Shown here one piece after another: positions 10,867 through 22,693 of a DNA stretch of 64,000 nucleotides. The DNA comes from Moniliella sp. 'wahieum' (Eukaryota; Basidiomycota; Moniliellomycetes; Moniliellales; Moniliellaceae), in contig RSEE01000062.1 of assembly GCA_003971905.1 (NCBI GenBank), positions 310,001 to 374,000 of the forward strand, written 5' to 3'. The translations under genes were made by a program, and so were the position numbers. Position 1 is the stretch's first letter; each line of letters starts with the position of its first letter. The notes beneath the pieces were generated by a model that searched no databases, had not been told where the DNA came from, and worked only from the letters and a program-made list of their open reading frames with translations.

Positions 10867-13800
10867 ATGGCGTCCTCGGGCGCATACCCGCTCTCCATCC
10901 TGGGGCGCCTGCCCCCCCGCCCCGCCACCACCTCCCTCGGCGCCCATGTCGCAGCACACGTTACCGACAGCGCCGCATCACCCACCCTCCTCGACTGTCT
11001 CTGCACCAGCCCACGCCCCCTCTGGTCCCCCGACCTCCACCGCCCCCTCTCGACCACAACATGCTCCGTTCTCTCATCTCCGCCTTCCGTCTTCCCGTCT
11101 CCTCTCGCGCCCGTCCCCTGCAACGCAACGACCGCGTCATGGTTGCCCTGCCCACGGGCCCCGAAAATGCAGTGGCCCTCATGGCCATCTCCGCCTACTA
11201 TACCGCCGCTCCCGTCAATGCCGCCTGCACGTCCGAGGAGCTGCGGGAAGATGCTCGTCGTCTCCGCGCCCGCGCCATCGTCACCACCCGCGACGCCATT
11301 GAGCGCCTCGACCTTGGTCCTGCTATGCCCGCGATGGGCTCGAGATCATTTTTGTCGACATGCGCTCACCGGCCGGCCGGTCTCTTTGACCTGGCCGTGC
11401 TCGACGGCGACGACATCTGTGCCCACCTTCGACGCGCAATCAGCCTCGACCACGTCCCAATGAGCTCCAAGACACGGCCCTTGTCCTTCACACGTCAGGA
11501 ACGTCGGGCACCAAAAAGGTCGTCCCCTACACCTGCGCCACCTGATCGTTGGCACTTGCTGTGTTGTGGACTCGTGGCAGCTCAAACCCGAATCGGTCAT
11601 AGTATGTTCATCATCATGGTGACGTTCCTTTTGGTGTACATTGTCCGCTGACCTTCCTTTGCTCCAGTGAACATGATGCCCCTATTCCACTGGGTGGCAT
11701 TATCCGCAATCTGTGGGCCCCCCTCTTTTCGTGCGGCAGTGCCATCATGTGTGCCGGCTTTGATGCCACCACATGGTGGACGTTGGTACGCAACCTCGGC
11801 GCGACTTGGTACTATGCCGCCAACAATGCACCAAGCCATCCTTGCTTCCAAGCCGGATGAGATCAATGTCGCGCGTGACATTAAGATCAAGATGATTTGC
11901 AACGCTGCTGGTGGTCTTCTCCCTACGCTCGCGATGCAGATGCGTGACACGTTTCGTTGGCGCCATCCTTCCCTCGTATGGGATGACCGAGTGTATGCCC
12001 ATCGCTTCCCCGCCCGTTACCTACCCTGGAGCGTCCTGGGTGCTCCGGTATAGCCTGCGGTCCGGACTTGTCCATTCGGGACCCTCGCACATTGGAGAAC
12101 CAGTACCCGTTGGTGTTGATGGCGCGATTTGTGTCCGAGGTCTGCCAACGTTGACGGATACGAAGTGGCGCCCGGGAAGCTGGACACATCTTGCTTTACC
12201 CGTGCTGGTTGGTTCGACTCGGGCGATGTAGGCCACATGGACGCCGACGGTTTCCTTTACGTGACGTCGAGGTCAAAAGAAATCATCAACAAGGGTGGTG
12301 AGGTCATCTCCCCCTTTGAGATCGAGGAGGCCATCACGGCCAATGTACGCGAACGTGTCAAGGCAACTCTTGCTTTTTCGATCGATCATCAAGTTCTGCA
12401 AGAGACAATTGGTGTGGTGGTAGTGCCCCAGCCCAACCAACCAAGGATTGGGTTGATGGAGCTACAGAATACGCTGCGCAATGTACTGCACCCCTCGAAG
12501 TGGCCGTTCGCTATTGTCTACATGGACGAACTGCCCAAGAACCAGGCCGGAAAACCACTTCGCATCAAGCTCGGCCAACGCCTTGGTATCCAGCCTCTCG
12601 CTGACGACACTCCTCTGCTGGATCGCCACTTTGAAGCCAGGCGCCTGACAAAAATGCCCCGCTCAGCACTCCCATCCCGTGCCGCAAGGTGCGGATAGAC
12701 CTGAGCTCGATCGAGCGGGCCTGCGCTCGCATCCCTGGGGTACAAGAGGTGGCCGTGCAGATGCGGCCGGACGGAGCACCGGAAGCCTTCCTCCACATTG
12801 ACGAAGATGCCGAGTACGATGCTGCTGATATTGATGGCGCCTTGGCTGGGGTACTGGATGGATACATTGTCCCCAACCCATTGCACGTCTTCCGTCAACG
12901 CCTTGCCCGAACTCGCGATGGCCGTTTCGACTTTGCCACGATGAACGAAGAGGTGCGGGCGCAAAACGCAGGGACATGTCCTACTCTACGCAGGTCGTGA
13001 GGGACTGTGTTGCCAAGCTTCTCAACATGGATTCAGGTGCGATTACCGCCGACTCGGACTTCTTCCTTTTGGGCGGAAACTCGCTCCTCCTGGGTCGTCT
13101 GATCCATGCTATCAAGAAAGAGACGGGAGCGAGCTTGGATGGCGTCCGTATTTACCAATTCAACCATTGTCGGCATCGCTGGCCTGGTTGACGAACAACT
13201 GGGATCAGACGATGACGATGAATACATGGCAAGCGGGTATTCCGACGAGAAAAATGGCTTCATTCGCTCCCCCGCCCCGGGTTACGAGCAGGATGGGGAC
13301 ATTCCAGATTACCTGCATTCGCACGGGTACCAGCCCCGTAGTCAAACCCATCCCTGGGTGCTTTTTGTCCAGATCCTTCCTCTTATCTTTATGTACCCTC
13401 TTAAGGCTGCCTGGACATGGACGGTGATCTTGCAAGGCCTTGCCTTTTCCGCCTACTACATTTCGGACAACTTTTGGGAACGGGTGGGCGTCTTGCTTGC
13501 CTTCCTTGTTGCTGCGTCTCACTTCGCGGATCATCTGCCCCATTGCGGCTATCCTGTTCAAATGGGTTGTGATCGGTCGCTATCGTCCGGGCAAGTACCC
13601 CATGTGGTGCAATTACCACCTGCGTTGGTGGATCGTGAACCAGTCACTAGCCATGTCGGGCAAGGGTTATTCAATCTTACACCCTCGCTCCGCATTGCAT
13701 ACTACCGCCTCCTTGGTGCACGCATTGGAACCAACGTCAAGATTGACAAGTTTGCCAAGTTGGCGGAGTACGACTTGCTCACAATCCACGATGGCGCGCG

Positions 13801-15678
13801 AATCGATCGTAGTGTGGTCCGCGGATTTGCTGTGGAGCGGGATGGTTACTTCCGTCTTGAACCGGTGGTGATTGGACGGCACACCATTGTCAATACGTTT
13901 ACCCAAATTGCCCCGGGTGCCTACTTGCCCGATGGCACGGTCTGGGGTCCTCAGGCATCCTCGCACGAGGAGCCTTCGGCAGATGGGTTTGCCGCGTACA
14001 ATAAGGGTGAAGTGCCCCAGCCCAACATCTTCCTCATCGTGTTTCTGGGTCTTCCGATCAAATATGGGATCATGTTCTTATGCTACATCCCTTGGTTTGC
14101 TGCGCTCTTTATGCTGCTGTCGCAGCCGTTCTTGTTCAACCGGACCGATTCCGTCAAAGGTGTCGTTGCATGGTTTGCGTACCCACAACGTATTGGTTGG
14201 CACTTTGTCGCGCGCATCGTGCGGAACTGTATGCCTCCTCTCTCCAACATGATCCTTGGTATCCTTGTCAAGCGTCTCTTCCTCGGGCGAAACAAGGAAG
14301 GGTCTATGCGCAATGCGAGTCAATGGGCTCTGTTCCGCAGATGGATGTGCTCCGAACTTCTTTCCCAACCCCAGCTCCGGCGCGGATTCGCCATCATTGG
14401 CACCCACTATGAAATGACCTCGGTCATCTACCGTGCGATGGGGGCCCAAGTGGGCCGCAGGGTCTACTGGCCTGGCTCGGGCGTGTACTGCCCTGACCCA
14501 GAGTTGCTTCGTGTAGGGGACGATGTGGTGTTTGGCTCGCGCTCCGAGCTGTTTACGTCCGACTCGATTGGCTTCAACCGTATCTCCATCGCATCGGGGG
14601 CGATGATTGCAGACCGCGTGACGCTCTTGCCTGGCACAACAGTGGATCGTCAAGCGGTCATGGGCTCTGGTGCGCTGTCGCGCCGGAACGGGTACTATGA
14701 GCCGTTATCGGTCTGGATGGGGGCCAAGCACGGTGAGCCAGTCAGCTTTGGCAAATCCGCCCCGACCGAGAGCACAGTGACGCCGTTTGGTCGGGCGTTT
14801 TACCAACGCAAGGCGCCCTACTTTGTTTTCCTTACCCCCTCATCGTTTTGGTCAATGTGTTTATGGCCGCTGCCAGTTCAGTCTACTGGGCTGCACCCGC
14901 CCCGATTGCCGTCGTGATTCTCAACCGCGCGCGGCTGAACTATGAGCACAAGGCTCCCGGCCTGTTTGGCGACCACTGGTACCGTCCGGCATTGGTGTAT
15001 GTGTACATTGCGCTTGCATTCATTGTCATCATGACGACGCTAGCGTTGTTGGCCTTTGCTTGGGTCATCGTGACCAAATGGATCGTCATTGGTCGTCGGC
15101 GCGAGGGGCGGTACGACTGGGACATGTCGTCGTACTGCCAGCGCTGGCAACTGCACCTCTCGCTGCAACGGTTACTCGGGCGCGGATTTGGCGGGCGGAT
15201 CGTGGGCTGCATTTCGGGCAGTTGGTATGCCGTTCTCTACCTCCGTCTGCTCGGTGCGACAATCGGGAAAGATTGTGCGATCTGGGCGGGGGGGAAACCG
15301 AGTTTGCAACTGACCGAACCCGAGTTGGTTACGATGGGCAACAAGGTCAGCTTGGACGATGCTTCAGTGGTGGCCCACATCAACTCGCGCGGGAGGTTTA
15401 GCCTCAACCGTCTCACCATTGGGGACGGCTGTGCGTTGCGAACAGGCTCCCGGCTCCTATCGGGCGCGAGCATGGAACCGCACTCGATGCTCTACGAACA
15501 CACGCTCGTTGCGTCGGGCGAGATTGCCGAGGCGGGCTGCGTCTATGCTGGTTGGCCCGCCAGGCAAATGCGTTTCCGCCGTTCCAGCACCGGTCTTACC
15601 CCGGGCAAGACGACGCCGCAACAGCGCGAATCGGACTACAACCTAGCCCAACCCATGGGCAAAAGTTCTGGTTCCTAG
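10867..15678 (+). CDS. membrane NRPS-like synthetase of Pls architecture (A domain, carrier, TM/hexapeptide domain)
   Basis: One enzyme runs over about 4.8 kb. An ANL adenylation domain comes first: LVLHTSGTSGTKKVVPYT near 11477, MMPLFH near 11674, PSYGMTE near 11960, GWFDSGDVGHMDADGFLYV and NKGGEVISPFEIEE near 12210-12330, and NQAGKPLRIKL near 12540. A carrier domain with the phosphopantetheine serine (FFLLGGNSLLLGRLI) is near 13060-13100. Next come transmembrane segments and three blocks rich in left-handed hexapeptide-like repeats (near 13680-13960, 14390-14700, 15230-15560). Bacterial epsilon-poly-lysine synthetase has the same layout: A, T, then six membrane helices around three C-like domains. 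The A domain has an acyl/aryl-CoA ligase-type PLFH motif, so an amino acid substrate is not assured. An intron lies at 11602-11667. Several frame breaks; the start is my best choice. Confidence 0.75.
11602..11667 (+). other. intron in the NRPS-like gene (66 nt)
   Basis: GTATGT donor and CTCCAG acceptor between ESVI and NMMPLFH. The junction is in frame only if one G was lost at the donor (GGTATGT read as GTATGT). Confidence 0.65.
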
Positions 15679-17442
15679 CACCTCTCCTTCCGCTCTACCG
15701 CGGCTCATCTCCGCCGCATCGGGCAGCACACTCAAGTAACTAGTTGCTCTTGGTTTCCATTTCCTGTTCCTCTCGTCCTCTGTTCTTCTGTTCCTCTCTT
15801 CCTCTATCACCATGTTCTTCTGTTCTGTTCTTCTCTCCCCCCCCCCCTCCCCCTCCCGACCCTTCCTCATCTACCACCTCCATTCCCTACCCTGTCGAGC
15901 GAAGTGGCTGCATTCTCATCTACTCTGTCCTCCCACCTACGCGCCCTGATCGGTGTATGCACAGGGGACTTGGACCGGCGAGCTGGAGCCGTGCTGGTGA
16001 TCTTTTGGCGCTTGTTCCTTTTTCTTTCCACTGCCGCACGGTGAGCATGAGAGCGACACTGTAGATTCCATGGTAGACGCCGGTCGTGGCTCCCGTCCAC
16101 CGTATGTTACGTGGTCACCTGTCACCGGTCACCTCTTCTAGCCGTGGTGCCTGGGCCCAAGTCCCGGTAAGGAAAACGAATGGAAATATACATGTTCCAT
16201 CTCATATCTATGAGGCCTCACGCTCGTATCACTACTATCGGGCCCACTTTCTTCTGTCTACAGCCACATTTCTCGGTCATTAATCAATTGACACCTCATG
16301 CAGGCAGATGGGCCCCACCAGTTTCCTTGGTACTAGTACAACTATAGTAAGTACAGTAGTGCATCCAACTCACGCTTCGACACCCCCTCTGGCCTTACGC
16401 GGAGGTTGTGAATAAGGTTTGGAAAATACAGGTAACGAAACTGAAAGGCCGGGCATAGAACGACGGTTCATATGGCGTCTAACTCAACGTGGTGAACGTG
16501 GTGAACGGGTCAACGGGCGAACCCCCGCTTGGAGTCCGAGGGCATGATAGAAGGAAACGAAGGCATAGGCCCACAAGCAAAACCGCCTTTTACAGGTTCG
16601 ATAGGGAAAACTAAAGAATGGGGTCTATGCGGGGCGTTCAAAGAACAATCCAATGCTGAGCATATCTATAGGATTAGCTGTGAGGCGCTCTCTATAGTGT
16701 CGGGATGTTCAATGTGTCTTTCCGGGTCACTCCAGTCACTACTGCTGTTCCTCTTTTATACGATACATTGGGAGATATGGATTTTGGTCGGGCTGACTTT
16801 GAACCAACCACACCCAATCACGGGTTCACCGCTTTAGTTCGAGATAAACACTTGATGCGCGCCGAGCCGGTTGTCCCCGTCCGCATCGTCTCTCGGTCAT
16901 CTCGCGCTCTCCAGCGGCATTGGGGAAACGACCAAAGGGCACAGAGATGCAGTCGTAGTTCTTAAATTGGGGAGAAAACGGGTCACTACTTCCTCGCCCA
17001 ACACACCAGTTCATCTCTTACTCATCCATTGTGTGGTTTGGGGGCGAAACCAAAAGAAACAAGGTAAGCCCCCCGGATATTACTACCGCAGATATCGATA
17101 CTTAATAGGACCAGTGGCCGTCACGGCCCTTCTGGGGTGATACGCAAAAACGCATGTTAGAGTAGGATAACAAAAGCGGATGGATCGTGAGGAGCCAGAA
17201 ATAGAAAGAATGTGGGAGGGAGGGAGGAGGGTGCAGGAAGCATCCATTTGCTTCTTCAAGGTGTTATGGGTTATACTCTTGGATAAGCCAGACCTGGGGT
17301 AAGGCCTGAGAGGCGTGAACGAACAGAGGCGGCAGATGGGAAAGCAAAAGAAGAGAGCAGGTGCGGAGCACGTCTTGGGTTTCCGTCCACCCAAACACAT
17401 TGCCTACGATTGGGGGGTACAGTACATTTTTTTGTCCTGTGC
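15679..17442. other. intergenic, no gene recognised
   Basis: Begins with a pyrimidine-rich tract (about 15744-15900, CTCTTCCTCTGTTC-like), probably the 3' flank of the synthetase gene. The rest has only short open frames without recognisable domains. Confidence 0.45.
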
Positions 17443-18464
17443 TCAACACAGGATCGCTCCCGCGACCCAAATAGCCCCAGCCACAACAACCATCGAGCTT
17501 GGACCCGTGTGGCCAGCAGGAGACGAGGACGAAGACGTAACGGTAGTAGTACCCGACGCGACAGAGGAAGTGGTTTCCCCTGCCACAACGCTCGATGAGA
17601 AGGTAGCAGCCGAGCCGCTTTGCTGTAGTGCCGTCGACGTGGCGGCGCCGTGCCTGGACCCGGTAGAGGAGGAGGAAGTCGAGGAAAAGGAGTCTCCGAA
17701 GCCGAAGAGGCCGAGGAAGAGGGTGGGAGCAAGGAGGTGGACGAGGAGGTGTACGAGGACGACGAGGTCGATGAGACGACGATGATACCGCCACGGAAGA
17801 AGCGCTTTGCAAAGTGGTCGAGGACGCGGTTGAATTCGATGAGCTTGATCCAGCAGCGCTGCCCGCAGCACCGGTCGATACGATCTGTCCGGAACCCCAA
17901 GGCACGGCCGGGGTGACCGGTGTGGGCTGATTGTCGTGTTCTGGGGGGGTGGTCGCACCGCTGGTATCAGCAATGGCAAATCTAGTGGTCCACTGCGGAC
18001 TCTTGGTCCCATCGATGGAAGCCTGGTAAAAGTAGATGGCCGAGTTGGGCTTGACCTCAGGACAGGTCCACGAGTACTTGCCCGGCCCAGAGGAGGTGCC
18101 ATCCAATCCGGTAGCGACGTTGGTGAGCTTCTGCATCGCCAAGTTGGAACCAGTGTAGAGGTCAAGGGTAAAGACTGACTGCACTTTTTGGAACCTGACG
18201 TGTCGGGGTCCCAAGATACCTGTGGAATGGACGGGTCAGCATGGCCACCGCGTAGTGGACGACGGGGCACAACAACAAGCAAATAACGTACGGTGCAAGT
18301 GCTGCCTTCGTTGAACACATCACCAGGTCCGGGAGCGGTGAGCGTCATAGCGCCACGACGGTGGAAAGCAAAGCGTGGAGCATGTTCGCCTTGGGCGGCG
18401 ATAGCCGGCAGAGCAAGTCCACTGATCGCGGCAACGTAGAGAAGAGCAGTAGTAAAGAGTGCAT
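17443..18464 (-). CDS. KNH/Kre9-like Ser/Thr-rich GPI-anchored cell-surface protein
   Basis: Allowing one lost G after the start, the N-terminus is MALFTTALLYVAAISGLA, then a dibasic HRRG site: a signal peptide and propeptide. The mature part opens with MTLTAPGPGDVFNEGSTCT, then VSWDPDTSGS, FTLDLYTGSNLAMQKL, YSWTCPEVKPNSAIYFYQA and WTTRFAIAD. This is the yeast cell-wall KNH (Kre9/Knh1) N-terminal Ig-like domain. A Ser/Thr-rich stalk with at least one frame break follows, and it ends in a hydrophobic GPI-type tail, SSMVVVAGAIWVAGAILC. An intron lies at 18220-18291. The family sits at the cell surface and is linked to wall glucan assembly; the precise role is not known. Confidence 0.75.
18220..18291 (-). 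other. intron of the KNH-domain gene (72 nt)
   Basis: Donor GTACGT and acceptor CACAG. It joins GSTCT to VSWDPDTSG in the middle of the conserved domain. Confidence 0.8.
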
Positions 18465-19438
18465 GTGTCCAGAAAAGGATTGTTGGTGGGTGAGCAGGGG
18501 AATAAGAGGGGGCTGAGAAAGGAGGGGAGGGGGCAGGAGGTGGTGGTGGAAACGGAAGTGGAGAGGTGTGTGGAGGGAGATGGTAGCAGGTATTTCCCGC
18601 TCGTCTCGCGGCGACGGATCGGAGGGGAGGCGGCTAGTCCCAGGTGATGGCCGTGGCCAGAAGGGTACGAGGTGAGCCACTGTGAGCCGATTGGGTCGGA
18701 GGGGCAGGGGGAAGTGTGGGGTGTTGGGGGCATGCGTGCAGCAGAAGGAAAGCCCGCTTATTAGCGCTTACGGAGTAGGGCGGTCGAGTGGTGGGCCGCC
18801 GCGTGTGCTGACAAGCGGCCAGGCCCCTGGGCGGTGTCCCAGCTGGCCAGTCCCGAGCACTGCCCCCGTTGTGGCCTTTCGCCGGGGAACGGCGATCAGG
18901 AACATCATGCATCATGCCACACTGGGCCTGGGCGAGGGCGGGTGTTGGTATAGGGGTTACTGGTTAGCTGCGTCGCGCGTCAAACGCTTCGCCCCGTCTC
19001 CTCCGTTTTAGCCAAGCCATGTGGGTGTTCCATATGGACATGGATGGCCGTGGGCCTTTGGACAGCACCGGTTACTGGCAGGTTGCCCGGCTGTCTGGAC
19101 AGTCTGAGCTTGTCTTTGGGCGCACTCAGGCGTACCCATGCAGGCGCGCGGCATGCATGGGTAAACCGGTAACCGACGGTAATGCATCTCATGCATTCTG
19201 TCAACCTGAAGCTTGGAGAGCTGTACTAAAACAGGGTCCCACCTGCCCATTCTGGCATTGCCAGTCTGCTCCGTGTGATTTGGACGATGGCTATAGCTGG
19301 CAATACATAGTAGTTAGCACCGGAGTTGAAGCAACATGTTATGAAGAGAGGAACAGAAATTGAAGTAGGAACTCTCCACACCCCCGTGAGAGCCATTTCG
19401 CCTGGCTAGACCGCCCAGCTTGCACATCAACATAGTAT
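18465..19438. other. intergenic, promoter of the KNH gene
   Basis: Upstream region of the KNH-domain gene with purine-rich runs near 18480-18560. No coding segment recognised. Confidence 0.4.
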
Positions 19439-19837
19439 TCATCCGGATAGGCAACGCCGGGGGTACCAGCTGTTCAGTTGAATTACAAGGACCTGCATGA
19501 GGTTGGTATGGTTGGGTAGGTAGGAGAGGCACGCACTGACATCTCGCGACACATCATCCTTATCGTTCACAATGCGTTTGTGTAGATTGAATGGGATACA
19601 CTTCTTACGTAGCAGCCAAGAAACCCCATCCTCTTTTTGCGGCAGCCGCTGCACGTGGATGAGAATCAGGATGGATATGATTACAACGAGAGCAGAATAC
19701 ACACTGCCCGTAATGACCCAAGTAGAGTGCCACAGGCTTTTTTCTTTGCCTACAGGAATCACTTTGGGTGGTAGGCAAATGACCCTGCGGCCCATGCACT
19801 CGCAGGGGAGCGCACAGTCCGTTGAAGTGGTCGACAC
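19439..19837 (-). CDS. possible small single-pass membrane protein
   Basis: A 132-codon frame starting MSTTSTDCALPCECMGRR has one clear hydrophobic helix (WVITGSVYSALVVIISILIL) and a basic segment after it (LLRKKCIPFNLHKR). I recognise no family. It sits just downstream of GAR1 on the same strand. The last third (about 19439-19560) looks more like intron or 3' UTR: a GTGAACG donor-like site and a CATGCAG acceptor-like site are present. It may equally be a chance frame. Confidence 0.25.
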   Translation of the reverse strand: MSTTSTDCALPCECMGRRVICLPPKVIPVGKEKSLWHSTWVITGSVYSALVVIISILILIHVQRLPQKEDGVSWLLRKKCIPFNLHKRIVNDKDDVSRDVSACLSYLPNHTNLMQVLVIQLNSWYPRRCLSG

Positions 19838-19936
19838 ATGCGTGGTGGGAATGCAAAGAGATGGTTCCGATGCAGCGGGAGAGACCAGGATGCAAGAAGA
19901 TGGTCAGGGAGTACGTAGCAGAACACACAGGCGCAA

Positions 19937-20596
19937 TTAAGCCCCACGACCACCACGGAAGCCACCGCGACCACCACCCCGGCCACCAAATCCCCCCCAC
20001 GTCCACCGCGAGGCGCACCAAACCCACCCGACCGCCGCCGCGGCTAGCAAAGCCACCACGGCCACCACCACGGCCGGCCAAAGCCACCACGGCCCCGGGA
20101 GAGCCACGACCACCTCCAAACCCGCCACTTGGGCGCCGACTTCTTCTTGGGTGCCTTGGGTGCCTTGGGCTTCGGAAGGACCGCTCAATAGGCAGCAGTC
20201 GGTCTCCGCCAATGTAGACCTTGTCATCGGCCTTGAAGGAGGAGGCACCATACCAGCGTCCATCTTGACAGTGAAGAACACCTCGTTGATCGGACCTAGA
20301 TCTCGTCCACCTTGCCAATGGGACTTGTTTTGCAAGCTGTGGGGGCAGAAGGGTCAGATTCCAGATGACCTGGAAAAAGTGATTAGGATAAAAACGTAAT
20401 CGATCGGCGCATTGAAGTATGGGACATGCTTGGGTCCGTGGAGGCGAACGCATCTCACCTTCCCCGGCATGGACAAAGCTGCCATCTTTGACCGTCTCGG
20501 GCCGGCATTAAAGGGGCGAGCGCCACCGCGACCACCACGGAATCCACCGCGACCACCGCGATCACCAAAACCACCACGACCACCACGGAAGGACAT
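19937..20596 (-). CDS. GAR1: H/ACA ribonucleoprotein subunit Gar1
   Basis: Starts MSFRGGRGGFGDRGGRGG. The core can be read across frame breaks as ETVKDGSFVHAGEGEM, VRLHGPKHVPYFNAPI, an intron, then LQNKSPIGKVDEI, LGPINEVFFTVKMDAG, VYIGGDRLLPIERFLP. The C-terminus is a second RGG-rich tail ending GGRGGGRGGFRGGRGA with TAA at 19937. Gar1 is a core protein of nucleolar H/ACA snoRNPs that direct pseudouridylation of rRNA; RGG-core-RGG is the family layout. At least four single-base losses are needed, so the tail's frame is partly scrambled. The intron at about 20342-20398 ends CCCACAG; its donor is not certain. Confidence 0.88.
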
Positions 20597-20956
20597 GTTG
20601 CGCTGGAGGGAAAAGGGTCGATAGAAGGTGGGTTGGAAAAGGAGGGACGAGGGGAAAACGGCTTAGCCTTGCCAGTCTGAATTTTTTTATTTTCACCACA
20701 TTTGCCTACTGAAAGGCGGAATCCAAGCAAGTCTTCCGTCGGGGCTCTCATTCCGCTGCGCCACTAATAGCTGCGCCTTTTCAACATGTTAAGATTTCAA
20801 AAGCCATCAGCCTGTTCGCCCACGCATGGGCGATGCCGGAGATGATGACCGGGATGACCCGAACACCCGACGCCTCCCCGTCAGGCATGTGAGAAGTAAC
20901 AGCATACGGGACCATGCATTATACAGGTTGCTTCGAAGGGTAACAGTTCAATTCCA

Positions 20957-21854
20957 TTACAGAATCTGCCACTCTTCGCCCAGCTGGTGGTCGTGAACTT
21001 GGTATTGCCACACGGGGTTGCCCTCCTTGCGGAGCTTCCACAGGTTGTGGGCGGGTTGCAAGGCACCCCAAACACGACCGACAGGCTTGCCTGATTTGGT
21101 CATGATCGTCTCAGCGACCAAACGCTCATTCTCATCAGCCTTGGCGGGCTTTCCCTTGATGGGCAGGAGCTCGTGGTCTGTCAATGGAGGCGCGTGGTCT
21201 GCCCGCTTGGCCAAGGCCCAACTCGCCCACGGCTTGGCGGCACCAGGGCCTAGCCACGACGGGTCATACACCGTTGTGGTTAGCTGGCGAAGGAGGTAGT
21301 CGTTCGTGTCCATCTGGAGGATCGGCTCCTTCCCGGCCGCTGCCGCGGCTGGCGTCGGCTTGTACAGCCGCATCTCCGATACGTACGGCTTGGCGAACGT
21401 AGTAATCATTGCGGTCGAGGCGATGCTCCATGAGGGTCACAAACACCATGCTGCTTCGTCCAAACGCACTCACGCTCACGTCCGTCACACCAAAAATCAG
21501 AATGGGGCTCATGGTTGACGCCAGGGCGAGTGAAGAAAGAGAGAAGAACTTGAGCCTCTTGAGCACACCGGCCATAGCGCCATGGTACACCGCGACGGGA
21601 GGCCCGTACCCCTCCAGTACCTTTTCATATGCTGGATCGGGCTTTTCCGGCTTCTCAGTGGCTGTCTTGGCCTCTTCCTTAGACAGGACAAGAGACGAGG
21701 TGGTGAGCCTGCGCATTCGGCCGGGCACCAACGTAGGCACGGCCACGGAACGGGCAAGACCCGCGGCGATGCAAGGCGCTTGGCGCGCAAGGCCCACGCG
21801 TGCCACGCTGAGTGAGAGTGGGCGGGTAGCCGGAAGGGCGAGACGCGCGCTCAT
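20957..21854 (-). CDS. mitochondrial TMEM70/TMEM186-like membrane protein
   Basis: Starts MSARLALPATRPLSLSVARV, an Arg-rich mitochondrial presequence. The core reads VAVYHGAMAGVLKRLKFFS, then two hydrophobic segments (LSSLALASTMSPILIFG and, after one frame break near 21425, SIASTAMITTFAKPYVSEM), with a conserved RLY after them. This two-helix hairpin, preceded by a Y-x-G...K-F-S motif, is the TMEM70/TMEM186/TMEM223 fold. Those proteins are inner-membrane assembly factors in animals; the fungal function is inferred. The C-terminal part (LTTTVYDPSWLGPG, WQYQVHDHQLGEEWQIL) is fungal-specific. Stop at 20957. Confidence 0.65.
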
Positions 21855-22693
21855 TGTGCTGGGCCACGTGTGGAGATGGTCGGCGAGAACGTGGAGAGAA
21901 CATGTCCTCGGGTGGATCTGCACGCATTTCCTAGCGGAATTGGATTAAGCGGAATTTGCACGCCAAAGGCTCTTGACTTCATCAGACTTTTGCCCTTTCC
22001 AATTTCACTACACTGCGCCAACCAGCCCACCCTTTGGGGTTAGATCCGCCCTGGCCCGACCCGATTTACTTCTTCATTTGAGGGAGGCACCTAGCCGTTG
22101 TAGGCACATGGTCATGCGGCTAGCAGCTCTCTTAGGAGAACGCTTTCAACCGCAAGACAGTCAGCGTGACTAGTAACCGGGGTGACCTCGTAATGGCCGT
22201 GGCAAGTCTTCTCGAGCAGGAAGGTAATGCGAGAGGGACACATGTTGAACGTTGACTGCGTCTCAGATCAGCCACGCTAGGCCCCGAGCACGCATGGAAA
22301 TCCTCGCGCACGGAGCAGGCCAGGGATGCTCCGAGTGACCAGGGGGATTATTAGTACTTTTGTACTATTAGTGCTAGTATCCGTATGCTCAATGCCTTAG
22401 TAAGCGAAGCGTGCGAAGCCCCTGGGTGGCCTCGTCGCGTCATATTCTTATTCACAGAGCGATGGATGTGTGGAGCAGAGCGCAGCCACAGCGCCAGTCT
22501 TTGCTCCACTCGAGCTGCACGGGCCCACCAGGATGCATGGCAGGCATCACAGCAGAGCATGCGTCGGCGGCCACTGCAAGGGGGCCGGGCGGGCCGGGCA
22601 GATCCGGACGTCGCCTCTTCTTGTGGGGGGCATTCTACTCTCACCTTCTACCCACCACCATCACTTCCACCACACTCTCCCCGCTTCCGCATC
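21855..22693. promoter_or_regulatory. divergent intergenic region, TMEM70-like and YHM2 promoters
   Basis: About 840 bp between two divergent start codons. No gene recognised. CCACCACC/TCACC pyrimidine-rich leader sequence directly precedes the YHM2 start. Confidence 0.4.

Noticed and set aside
10559..11302. Long Pro/Arg/Ser-rich plus-strand frame
   Set aside because: It is produced by GC-rich composition and overlaps the start of the NRPS-like gene in another frame. No domain.
19605..20453. 282-codon minus-strand frame with Gly/Arg-rich then ordinary sequence
   Set aside because: Its middle is GAR1 read across an indel, and beyond 19937 it runs past the GAR1 stop.
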